Source: Aquificaceae bacterium
Lineage (GTDB): Bacteria; Aquificota; Aquificia; Aquificales; Aquificaceae
DNA length: 64,000 bases
Assembly (NCBI GenBank): GCA_026981975.1
Contig: JALSHV010000008.1
Coordinates: 18,511 to 82,510, forward strand
Direction: 5' to 3'
Numbering within the stretch: position 1 is the first letter of the stretch; the number at the start of each line of letters is the position of its first letter. Below the pieces are notes generated by a model. That model was not told the origin of the DNA. It saw only the letters and a list, made by a program, of their open reading frames with translations, and ran no database searches. This document shows positions 53,564 to 61,697 of this stretch, one piece after another. A program made the translations under genes and the position numbers.

Positions 53564-55789
53564 TCAATTCAATACCTCAAGTATATAAACGATGCTTCCG
53601 TCACCTAATATAGTAACCCCGCTTATATCCTCTGAAGTTGTAACTACGGGAGGAAGTGGTTTCACAACCGTATCTATTGTGTTAAGCACCTCATCTACCA
53701 CCACCGCCCTACTTAGAGAATTATCTACTAAAAGAGTTACAAAACCATTTACTTTACTTTCCACACCAAGCTTATCTGCTATAGAATCCAATTCAAGAAC
53801 TCTTCCTCTGTGATATAGGACTTTTAATCCCTTAATACTCTTTATACTTTCACTGTTTACTTTAAGCACCTCCCCTACGGATTCTGCGGGAATTCCAAAG
53901 GTAACACTGCCGACTCTGAACAGTAGTATCTTTCTTATGGCAAGTGTAAGAGGAAGTGATAATCTAACAGTAGTTCCTAAGGATTTTTCACTGTATAGAT
54001 AAACCTCCCCACCCAGATTGCGCAGAGTATTTGCTACTACGTCCATGCCCACCCCTCTTCCGGAAAGCTCCGTAGCCCTTTCCTTAGTGGAAAAACCGGG
54101 TTGAAATACTATTTGAATTATTTCTTCTTCAGCCATATTATTCAATTCCTCCTCTGAATATAAACCTATCTCAAGGGCTTTTTTCTTAATTTTCTGGGGA
54201 TCTATTCCTCTGCCGTCATCGGAAATCTCTATGAATACGTTTCCGCCTTCTTGAAAAGCCCTTATTTTTATAAGCCCTTCTGGAGGCTTACCCAATCTCT
54301 CTCTTTCTTCCGGAGATTCTATACCGTGATCTACTGCATTTCTGATAAGGTGTATCATAGGTTCTGCAATTTTTTCAATTATTACCTTGTCAAGTTTTGT
54401 ATCTCCTCCTTCTATTTCCAATCTCACTCTTTTGTTGAGCGTTCGTGAAAGATCTCTGATTAATTTCGGAAACCTTTCAAAAAGGGTAGATACCGGTATC
54501 ATTCTCATTTCAAGAACAGTTCTCTGCAAACTTTCCATAAGACCTCTGAATCTGTAAATCCTATCTTTTAGTTCTTTTGAAGCTTCTGGCACTCTATAAA
54601 CTTTTTGAAGTTTTGTTGAGAAAAGTATTATCCATTCTTTGAATACGGACAACTCACCTACTATATCCATTAGATCCCTTATTAATTTTTCTTCAATCTT
54701 TAAATACTCTGTTTTTGTTACATATTTAGAAGTATCAAAGGTTTTTTTAGAATCTTTTTCCTTTTTCTTAGGTTTTATTTCTTTTTCTATAAGAGTTTGA
54801 ATTTTATTAGACAACTCTTCAAGATTTTCACAGAATTCTTTAAAATCTATATTTCCAAAAGCGTTCTGTAAATCTTTGATTTTTTTGTTTATCTCAGAAA
54901 ACCCGACTTCCTTAGAGATTTTAAACAGTGTCATAAGAGATCTTCTGAAGAAGTCTTTTTCTTCTTCGGTGAGTTCTTCCTTTGAACAGAGTTCTCTATA
55001 AAGTGGTATATACTGAGAAGTTACGTTAATAAAGGCAGATAGATCAACCGATACTTCCTCACCTTTTATGAGGTTATCCTTTTCTTCAATGCTTTTATCT
55101 AATTCTTCCAAAAGTGAAAATATATCTTCCACCTTTTCTTCTCTACCTTCTGAAAAAGCCAAGAATAGATCATCAAGTCTGTCCACTAACTCTCCTATAA
55201 CTTCCGCTTGCCTATTTGTTAAACCTATCCCAGAGTCTCTTACTTTTTGAAGAACAGATTCCGCTTTATGGGTTATCTGATGTATGTATTCAAGATTCGG
55301 TTCTTTTTTATAAGAAAGAAGTAAAGCAGTGTTCCCTTTAAGTGTATGAAAATTACGGAAAATTTCATTTACAAGTTCAAGACTTCCAGGATTTTCTAAA
55401 AGCTCTTCCAATGAAGTTCTCAGGCGTGAGAGAATTTCCTCTGTTTCAATTTTGTAGTTCTTAAGAAGGGTAGAAGGTATCTCGGAATCTTCCTCTTCCT
55501 GAGTTTTTTTACTGCTGTCTTTTCCTTCAAGAGTTTCAACGGATACTCCGTCTTCAAGTATAAATTCCAAAAGTTCAAGAATTTCTTCTTTACTCTTCTC
55601 AGTTTCAAGAATTACATCTGCTTTAAAGCAGTGTTTCTGAGTCGGTGTTTCCTCCGGAGAAGGAATGTTTTCTTCTAATATTTTTACTTCCGCCTTACCC
55701 AATTCTTTTAATTCCTCTAAATACATACGCGGATCTATTGCTCTTTCAAAAACATCTTTTCCAAGTCTGAATTTAATCAGATACTTCAC
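53564..55789 (-). CDS. cheA: chemotaxis histidine kinase CheA
   Basis: Central kinase of the array. 741 residues: an unusual N-terminal domain (1-105), then the Hpt domain with phospho-acceptor H148 (NFHTLKGNTALL), a linker of about 150 residues in place of a standard P2, dimerisation P3, kinase P4 (N box HLIRNAVDHGIE, G1 ISDDGRGID, G2 GRGVGMDVV) and a CheW-like P5. The start is GTG at 55789, giving a GTGA overlap with the upstream cheY stop. Hpt is normally first, so the N-terminal addition is notable. Confidence 0.95.
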   Translation of the reverse strand: MKYLIKFRLGKDVFERAIDPRMYLEELKELGKAEVKILEENIPSPEETPTQKHCFKADVILETEKSKEEILELLEFILEDGVSVETLEGKDSSKKTQEEEDSEIPSTLLKNYKIETEEILSRLRTSLEELLENPGSLELVNEIFRNFHTLKGNTALLLSYKKEPNLEYIHQITHKAESVLQKVRDSGIGLTNRQAEVIGELVDRLDDLFLAFSEGREEKVEDIFSLLEELDKSIEEKDNLIKGEEVSVDLSAFINVTSQYIPLYRELCSKEELTEEEKDFFRRSLMTLFKISKEVGFSEINKKIKDLQNAFGNIDFKEFCENLEELSNKIQTLIEKEIKPKKKEKDSKKTFDTSKYVTKTEYLKIEEKLIRDLMDIVGELSVFKEWIILFSTKLQKVYRVPEASKELKDRIYRFRGLMESLQRTVLEMRMIPVSTLFERFPKLIRDLSRTLNKRVRLEIEGGDTKLDKVIIEKIAEPMIHLIRNAVDHGIESPEERERLGKPPEGLIKIRAFQEGGNVFIEISDDGRGIDPQKIKKKALEIGLYSEEELNNMAEEEIIQIVFQPGFSTKERATELSGRGVGMDVVANTLRNLGGEVYLYSEKSLGTTVRLSLPLTLAIRKILLFRVGSVTFGIPAESVGEVLKVNSESIKSIKGLKVLYHRGRVLELDSIADKLGVESKVNGFVTLLVDNSLSRAVVVDEVLNTIDTVVKPLPPVVTTSEDISGVTILGDGSIVYILEVLN

Positions 55790-56142
55790 CGCACTACCCT
55801 CCTTACAACCTTTATAAGATCCTCTGGTTTAAAGGGTTTGACTATCCAACCTGTGGCTCCCAATCTTTTTGCTTCTTCTTTTTTCTTGGCTTCAGTTTCA
55901 GTAGTAAGCATAAGAAACGGAGTTGTTCTGTTAAAGGATCTAAATTCTTTTAGAAATTGAAGTCCGTCCATTACAGGCATGTTTATATCGCTTATTACAA
56001 TGTCATAGGTGTTTTTCTTAGTAAGTTCAAGAGCTTCTTGACCGTTTTGAGCTGTATCAACACTGAAACCTTCAGCTTCAAGTGCTATTTTTACCAAGTT
56101 CCTCATTGTTGCGGAATCGTCAACAGCGAGCACTTTTTTCAT
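55786..56142 (-). CDS. cheY: response regulator CheY
   Basis: 118-residue receiver, probable output regulator of CheA: acidic pair in LAVDDSATMRN, phospho-acceptor Asp in IVISDINMPVMDG near residue 52, Thr in LMLTTETE, Lys in WIVKPFKPEDL near residue 103. Placed directly before cheA with a coupled GTGA junction and 11 nt after the short receptor gene. GGAGG lies before the ATG. Confidence 0.94.
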   Translation of the reverse strand: MKKVLAVDDSATMRNLVKIALEAEGFSVDTAQNGQEALELTKKNTYDIVISDINMPVMDGLQFLKEFRSFNRTTPFLMLTTETEAKKKEEAKRLGATGWIVKPFKPEDLIKVVRRVVR

Positions 56143-56153
56143 TTTTTTCCTCC

Positions 56154-57305
56154 TTAAAAAAGCTCCACATCTGTATCCAAATCTTCCAATCTTTTACCCA
56201 CTGTATCTTCTTCTCTTGTCAGTGTCTTTCCTTCAATACGAGCAACTGTTTGTCTTTCTTCAATTAACTTTGGAATAGATTTGAACTCTTCGTAAAGACT
56301 TTCCACATAAGACAAGGATTCTGATATGTCCTTTCTGCCGGTAAGGGCACTCTCAAATTCTTCAATCATTTTTATAAGGACTATAAGTGCCTTTTGAGTG
56401 TTGATAGTCCGCTGATTTGCAAGATCTATGTTCTGCAGAACAGATAGAATGGTTGTCCTAACTTCGGAGAGTAGAGCCATATCTTCTTCAACAGAGCTTC
56501 TTACGTAACTTAAGAAATCTACAAAGTTTTGAGCCATCCAAAGAAGATCTCTGTTAAGTTCCTTACTGAACTCCCTTTGTTCCTTTTCAAGATCAGAGAC
56601 TTTTTTATCAAAATCGGTTTGCTTATCTATCTGATCACTGAATCTTTTCTGAAGAGTTTTAATAGAATTAACAATTTCAGAAGCTAGTTCATTTGTTTTC
56701 ATGGAAGCTCTTCTTACTTCATCTGCTATAACTTTAAACCCTCTTCCCTGTTCTCCTAAACGTGCTGCTTCTATGTAAGCATTAAGAGCTATTATCTCTA
56801 TTATCTCGGCTATATTCATTATCTTCTGAGCGCTGAGAGTAAGCAATTCTATTTCCTTACCGAGTTCTTTCATACCACTTTTTAGCTTTACAGAACTTTC
56901 TTTGATAGTTTCTCCTGCAGAAGATAAAACGTCCACCTTTTCGGAAAATCTTCCCTTTAGAAAATTCATACTTTTTCTACATTTACACTCTTTTTCCGTA
57001 AAGGCACAGATCTGCAGGTTGTCTTTAAGATTCCACACTTTTTCCTTTACGTCCTGAGGAATGTTTCGCAAGCTGTATCCTATTTGACTGGTATAGGCAC
57101 ATACTACATATCTTTCAAAAACTATAAAATCCTTAAAGCTATTCTCTACTCTGCTGAAAAATATGTTCAGTTTGTTTAGGACCTTACCAAATATTTCATC
57201 AAGTTCTATCAGACAAGCTTCCTCTAAAAAAGTAGCCGTTGCCTGTGCTGTCTGGGTTATTAAACTCATTATTTTAAAGAGCGATTCTCTATCCCGCAGT
57301 TGCAT
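56154..57305 (-). CDS. short cytoplasmic chemoreceptor with Cys cluster
   Basis: 383 residues, no membrane segment. The receptor hairpin tip is clear (IIALNAYIEAARLGEQGRGFKVIADEVRRAS region, about residues 165-200), but the flanking helical bundle is short and lacks the long regular heptads of standard receptors. The N-terminal region is helical, with a Cys cluster CAFTEKECKCRKS near residue 97 that could hold metal or sense redox state. Its start overlaps the triple-CheW gene by 17 nt. Ligand unknown. Confidence 0.75.
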   Translation of the reverse strand: MQLRDRESLFKIMSLITQTAQATATFLEEACLIELDEIFGKVLNKLNIFFSRVENSFKDFIVFERYVVCAYTSQIGYSLRNIPQDVKEKVWNLKDNLQICAFTEKECKCRKSMNFLKGRFSEKVDVLSSAGETIKESSVKLKSGMKELGKEIELLTLSAQKIMNIAEIIEIIALNAYIEAARLGEQGRGFKVIADEVRRASMKTNELASEIVNSIKTLQKRFSDQIDKQTDFDKKVSDLEKEQREFSKELNRDLLWMAQNFVDFLSYVRSSVEEDMALLSEVRTTILSVLQNIDLANQRTINTQKALIVLIKMIEEFESALTGRKDISESLSYVESLYEEFKSIPKLIEERQTVARIEGKTLTREEDTVGKRLEDLDTDVELF

Positions 57306-58677
57306 CTTTTACGCTCCCCTCAATTAGTTCAAGATCTCTGTTTTCAATTATCCTTTCCGCCTTTAGAACAAAAACTATCCCTCCATCTTCAGTTTTTATC
57401 ATCTCTTCCACAAAGTCTTCCGCTAAAAGGGAGGAATCTTCCACCGATTCCAAGGAATCTTCTTCCACTCTCAGAATTCCCTTCAAATTACTAACTGTAA
57501 AACCTATAGGTATATTCTCAAGCACTATAACTCTGTTGGACTCATCTTTACTTTCTAACCCTAATCTGGTAGAAAGAGAAACTACAGTTATTACAGAATT
57601 ACGAAGGTTATACATTCCCTTTATATACGAAGGTGCACTTGGCAAAGGTGTTACAGTGTCAACTTCTATGACCTCTTTAACTTTTTCAACAGGAAGTGCT
57701 AAATCTAATTTTCCAACGGAGAAAACAACAAAGTTTTTCATGTCTGTTTCCTCCCTTAGTGCTTTATCTTCTTTTCCCTCCACTTTTAAATCTCCAAGGT
57801 GATCCAAAGTTATAAGTTCTCTAATACTAAGAACAAGAGCTAATCTCTCTCCTCCGTCAAGAGCGATTATTTTATTGTTTGCTGATTTTCCAGATTGTAT
57901 TATTTCTTCTTCAGAGATCCACTTTATTTCCCTTACATTATCAACCGCTATTCCAACGGATATTCCGTTAAAGTTGACTATTACCACTCTCCTTTCCTTA
58001 TTCTCCGAAGAAACAGAAAGTAGGGATTTCAGAGATATTAGAAGAATCTCCTTCCCTCTGAGGAGAAAAACACCCATTACATAAGACGGAGATTTAGGAA
58101 TACGGGATATGCTTTTTGGAAAATTTACTACTTCCTTTACTTCTTCCAGTGGAAGAGCGAACCACTCTATTCCAACGCTCAAGATAATGAATCCTTTTCT
58201 CTTTTGAGTGTTTGTTTCTACTTCTCTTGAATCCGCTTTTTTCTTTATAGATCTCTTTTTCTTTCTTATCTCTTTCAAAAGAGATGATAAATTCAAAACA
58301 AAAACAACGGTATCTTTGAACTCAAAACAAGCCTCTAAAAAATCTTCTTTTATACCTTCCGCTTTTATTTCTCTGTGTGATAAAAGCTTATTTTCTTCAA
58401 TTTCTAATATTCCCAGAACTTTACTGACTAATAAGCAAAAAGTGTGTCCTTTTATATCTATTACCACCGCTGTTTCACTTTTAAGGCGTTTTCCGAGTAA
58501 AATAAAACCAGTGTCCACAACCGGTATAACCTTATTCCTAAGGTTTACCACACCCTTTATATAATAAGGAGCCTTTGGGACTTCGTATACTTTACCAAGT
58601 TTTACAGTTTCAAATACCTTTAAAGTTTCATAAGCAAAAATTTGATCTTCAACTTTAAAAAGGGTATAGCTTTTCAT
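57289..58677 (-). CDS. triple CheW-domain coupling protein
   Basis: 462 residues made of three CheW domains in a row: about 1-135 (YTLFKVEDQIFAYE...YYIKGVVNLRNKVIPVVD), 160-285 (FIILSVGIEWFALP...SYVMGVFLLRGKEILLIS) and 310-445 (FVVFSVGKLDLALP...SYIKGMYNLRNSVITVVS). CheW links receptors to CheA. No other CheW gene is in the operon, so this protein must supply all coupling. The linkers are Lys/Glu-rich. Confidence 0.88.
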   Translation of the reverse strand: MKSYTLFKVEDQIFAYETLKVFETVKLGKVYEVPKAPYYIKGVVNLRNKVIPVVDTGFILLGKRLKSETAVVIDIKGHTFCLLVSKVLGILEIEENKLLSHREIKAEGIKEDFLEACFEFKDTVVFVLNLSSLLKEIRKKKRSIKKKADSREVETNTQKRKGFIILSVGIEWFALPLEEVKEVVNFPKSISRIPKSPSYVMGVFLLRGKEILLISLKSLLSVSSENKERRVVIVNFNGISVGIAVDNVREIKWISEEEIIQSGKSANNKIIALDGGERLALVLSIRELITLDHLGDLKVEGKEDKALREETDMKNFVVFSVGKLDLALPVEKVKEVIEVDTVTPLPSAPSYIKGMYNLRNSVITVVSLSTRLGLESKDESNRVIVLENIPIGFTVSNLKGILRVEEDSLESVEDSSLLAEDFVEEMIKTEDGGIVFVLKAERIIENRDLELIEGSVKDATAG

Positions 58678-58686
58678 TTTTATTCC

Positions 58687-60564
58687 TCAGAGAGCTTGTA
58701 GTTCATCAGCGACAGCAGCAAGATCATCAACAGCTTGTGAAATTTGGCGAACCGCTTGCTCAATTTGGGATATGGCTTGTGCAAGCTCACTTGTAGTCCG
58801 TGCAGTTTCCTCCGCAGCAGAAGCTATTTGTTCCGAAGCACTTACCACATTTTCCATACTTTCAAGTATCTCCTTAGATCCTTTTTCAATAGATTCCATA
58901 TTTCTATAAGAATTTTCAGTTATACTTAAACACTCTTCACACATAACAACAGCTGTTGTGCTGTTTTCCGCATCTTTTATAACTTCCGCTGAAGCTACGG
59001 TAAGCAATTGTGAAAAGTTATCAAACAGATCTTCAATTTCTGTTAAACTTGACTGTAGACTTTCTATATTCTCCGAACCTTCTGTTGCAAGATTTTTTAT
59101 GTCAGAAGACACTACTTCAAAACCTTTACCAAATTCACCAGAGCGAGCTGATTCTATAAAACCGTTTACGGAAAGCATATTTGTTTGAACCATTATCAGC
59201 TCTATTTTTCCAATTATGTTGTTCATAGTAGAAGTCCTTTTCTTTAAATCCCTTAAACTGTCCATATTATCTTCTATACTTTTTTCAAGTTCCTTTAACT
59301 TTGAGTTAACTCCAAAAAGGGAATTTTTTCCACCTGAATAAGCTTCAAGAGATTTTTTCAAAATTTCCAGACTGCTTTCTGCACTTGATTTCACATTCTT
59401 TGAAGAATCCCTCACATTTTTCGCTAAATTAAACATACCTTCAACCGCCCTTGCTTGCTGCTCTGCTGCCGCAGAAAGTTGATCAACAGCTTGTTTAACT
59501 TGATCTATACTCCCAGAGAACTGTTCCACAGAAGCAGAAAGTTGTTCCGCTGCTACAGCTACCTGTTCCGCTGTTTTTTCTTCTAAGGAAGCTGTATCAC
59601 GAAGATCCACTGCCAGTCTTCTTAATTCTTCTGCTGCGGAGTTTATTTCCTCCATTGCTGAAGCAAGTTCACCTACAGAACGAGATATCTCCTCAGCTGC
59701 GGAAGATTGTTCAGCAGAAGCGGAAGCAACTTGCTCCGAGCTGGCTTTAAGCTCTTCAAGAGCTTTTAGTTCACTTTTGTAAAGGTTCATAAAATCCCCA
59801 ACCGCTAAGGACAAATCAGATATATTCTGCGCTATTTCTTCAAATTCTTTTATAACTTTCTCCATATCTTTAACTTGATCTTTACTCTCCTTTACTAATC
59901 CGCCTATTTGTTTAACGATGCTTTTCACACTGTTTACTATCACTGAAAGAAGATCTTTTATACGATTAGCATTTTTTTCAGACATTTCCGTCATTATTCT
60001 TACTTCTTCCGCTACCACAGAAAATCCTTTTCCATGTTCACCTGCTTTTGCTGCTTCTATGGCAGCATTGAGAGCAAGAAGGTTAATTCTATCCGCTGTT
60101 TTTAAAATAGCTCTTGTAGCCTCTTCTATATCTGAGGAAGTTTTCTCTATTGTCTGAACAGTATCCATAGTTCCTTCTATTTTTTCGGAAGTATCCAGCA
60201 CACTTTCTGCCAGTTTCTTTATACTATCGGAAAGTTTAATAGTTTTCTGACTTAGTTCTTCTACAGAACTGTGAAGTTTCTCTGCCTCTTCTAAACCTTT
60301 TCTTACTATACTTTCTATTCTGTCCACCAGCTTTCTGTTTTCATCAGTGGAACGTGCTGCTTCCTCCGCGGCAGAAGCTATTGTTTCAGCAGATCTACGA
60401 GCTTCCTCTGTGGAAGAGGATATTTCTGCTATAGAAGCTGCTACTTCTTCTGCGGCAGAAGCTAACTTCTCTACAAGAGCTTGTCTTTTTGCAGAAGTTC
60501 TTTCTTTCCTTTGCCCAGCTGATCTAACGGATTTCCTTTCTACAGGAGGAAGAATTTCCTTCAT
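58687..60564 (-). CDS. soluble chemoreceptor with two signalling tips
   Basis: 625 residues, no membrane segment or sensory domain; nearly all coiled coil rich in Ala, Glu and Ser. Two receptor hairpin tips are present: residues 158-190 (INLLALNAAIEAAKAGEHGKG then FSVVAEEVR) and 459-493 (TNMLSVNGFIESARSGEFGKG then FEVVSSDIK). Adaptation-type AAEE repeats lie between and at both ends. It heads the chemosensory operon. It may form two linked bundles or an elongated array element. Confidence 0.85.
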   Translation of the reverse strand: MKEILPPVERKSVRSAGQRKERTSAKRQALVEKLASAAEEVAASIAEISSSTEEARRSAETIASAAEEAARSTDENRKLVDRIESIVRKGLEEAEKLHSSVEELSQKTIKLSDSIKKLAESVLDTSEKIEGTMDTVQTIEKTSSDIEEATRAILKTADRINLLALNAAIEAAKAGEHGKGFSVVAEEVRIMTEMSEKNANRIKDLLSVIVNSVKSIVKQIGGLVKESKDQVKDMEKVIKEFEEIAQNISDLSLAVGDFMNLYKSELKALEELKASSEQVASASAEQSSAAEEISRSVGELASAMEEINSAAEELRRLAVDLRDTASLEEKTAEQVAVAAEQLSASVEQFSGSIDQVKQAVDQLSAAAEQQARAVEGMFNLAKNVRDSSKNVKSSAESSLEILKKSLEAYSGGKNSLFGVNSKLKELEKSIEDNMDSLRDLKKRTSTMNNIIGKIELIMVQTNMLSVNGFIESARSGEFGKGFEVVSSDIKNLATEGSENIESLQSSLTEIEDLFDNFSQLLTVASAEVIKDAENSTTAVVMCEECLSITENSYRNMESIEKGSKEILESMENVVSASEQIASAAEETARTTSELAQAISQIEQAVRQISQAVDDLAAVADELQAL

Positions 60565-60615
60565 ACCGCCACCTCCACTTTTGTAAGTTCTTTAATCGGA
60601 AATAAAGCACAAGAT

Positions 60616-60972
60616 TTAAGACTCCTTTATCCTTTTTACAGCTTTTAAAACTTCTAAAGGATTTAAGGGTCTGCTGATTAAATTGGTAAGGGTAGACTTA
60701 CTTATTTTTCTTTTTATAGACTGTGTAGTGTCAAAAGAAAACACTATAATCGGTGTATAGGATGAAAGATCTCTCAACAGTTCAATTACATCTTCAGCAT
60801 TGTCTTGCATACAATCAAAATCACACAAAATCAAATCGTATTCGTTTCTTTTTACCATTTCTTTAAATTCTTCAAAACTCTTAGCAAGATTAAACTTTTT
60901 TACATCTCTGTAAAGAATAAATTTGAGAGCTTCGTAAAAAAATTTAGACTTTGTAGTTATTAAAACCTTCAT
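60616..60972 (-). CDS. pseudo-receiver domain protein
   Basis: 118 residues with the receiver fold. The phospho-acceptor position is kept (LILCDFDCM, Asp near residue 51), but the acidic metal pair at the first strand is replaced (VLITTKSKF where VDD is normal) and the conserved Lys is Arg (LISRPLNPLEV). Phosphorylation by the usual route is doubtful; a binding role is more likely. It lies 51 nt upstream of the double-tip receptor gene on the same strand, with no Shine-Dalgarno sequence. Confidence 0.75.
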   Translation of the reverse strand: MKVLITTKSKFFYEALKFILYRDVKKFNLAKSFEEFKEMVKRNEYDLILCDFDCMQDNAEDVIELLRDLSSYTPIIVFSFDTTQSIKRKISKSTLTNLISRPLNPLEVLKAVKRIKES

Positions 60973-61028
60973 TTAAGGAAAATGTAATCTTTAAATCAAC
61001 TTAAATCAACCTTTATTTTTCTGTATTT

Positions 61029-61697
61029 TTACAGTAAAAATATATTGTTTTTTAAATATTCTTCATAAATAGAAAATCCGTGACTTGTTCCTATTCTGTC
61101 AGCTCCTTTTTCAATCATTTTCAATGCTGTTTTTAAATCCTTAATACCCCCTGCCGCTTTGATCTTTATTCTTCCTTGGGAGTGTTCTTTGAACAGTTCC
61201 ACATCACTAAAAGTAGCTCCACCAAAACCGAAGCCTGTAGAAGTTTTTATAAAATCAGCTCCGCTGTTGATACAAATTTCAAGACTTTTCAACTTTTCTT
61301 CACGGCTTAGATAGCAGGTTTCAACAATGATCTTTACAGTTGCAGATTCGCATTCTCTTACTACAGCTTTTATTTCTTCTTCTACTTTTTTGTAGTTACC
61401 AGATTTAAAAGCTGAAATGTTCATCACCATATCAATCTCCTTAGCACCATCTCCAAGAGCTTTCAGAGCTTCGTGAATTTTTATCTCTTTGGTATTTGCT
61501 CCTAAGGGAAAACCTACCACAGCACATATTCTTATTTTTTTATCCGCTATCTCTTGTGCTATTTTCACATGGCAAGGATTAACACACACAGTTGCAAAAC
61601 CAATTTCCGCAGATTTCTTCACTATACTCTCTATTTCTTTCTCTGTAATCGTTGGTTTTAAAGCAGAGTGATCAATATACTTTCTAATGTCCTTCAT
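61029..61697 (-). CDS. deoC: deoxyribose-phosphate aldolase
   Basis: Cleaves 2-deoxyribose 5-phosphate to glyceraldehyde 3-phosphate and acetaldehyde. 222 residues from ATG 61697; the frame is open to a TTG at 61706. TIM-barrel signatures: IDHSALKPT at the start, CVNPCHV, VVGFPLGAN, the Schiff-base Lys in GADFIKTSTGFG near residue 155, and KAAGGIKD. It overlaps the end of the upstream GGDEF-EAL gene by 14 nt. No other nucleoside catabolism genes are near. Confidence 0.95.
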   Translation of the reverse strand: MKDIRKYIDHSALKPTITEKEIESIVKKSAEIGFATVCVNPCHVKIAQEIADKKIRICAVVGFPLGANTKEIKIHEALKALGDGAKEIDMVMNISAFKSGNYKKVEEEIKAVVRECESATVKIIVETCYLSREEKLKSLEICINSGADFIKTSTGFGFGGATFSDVELFKEHSQGRIKIKAAGGIKDLKTALKMIEKGADRIGTSHGFSIYEEYLKNNIFLL

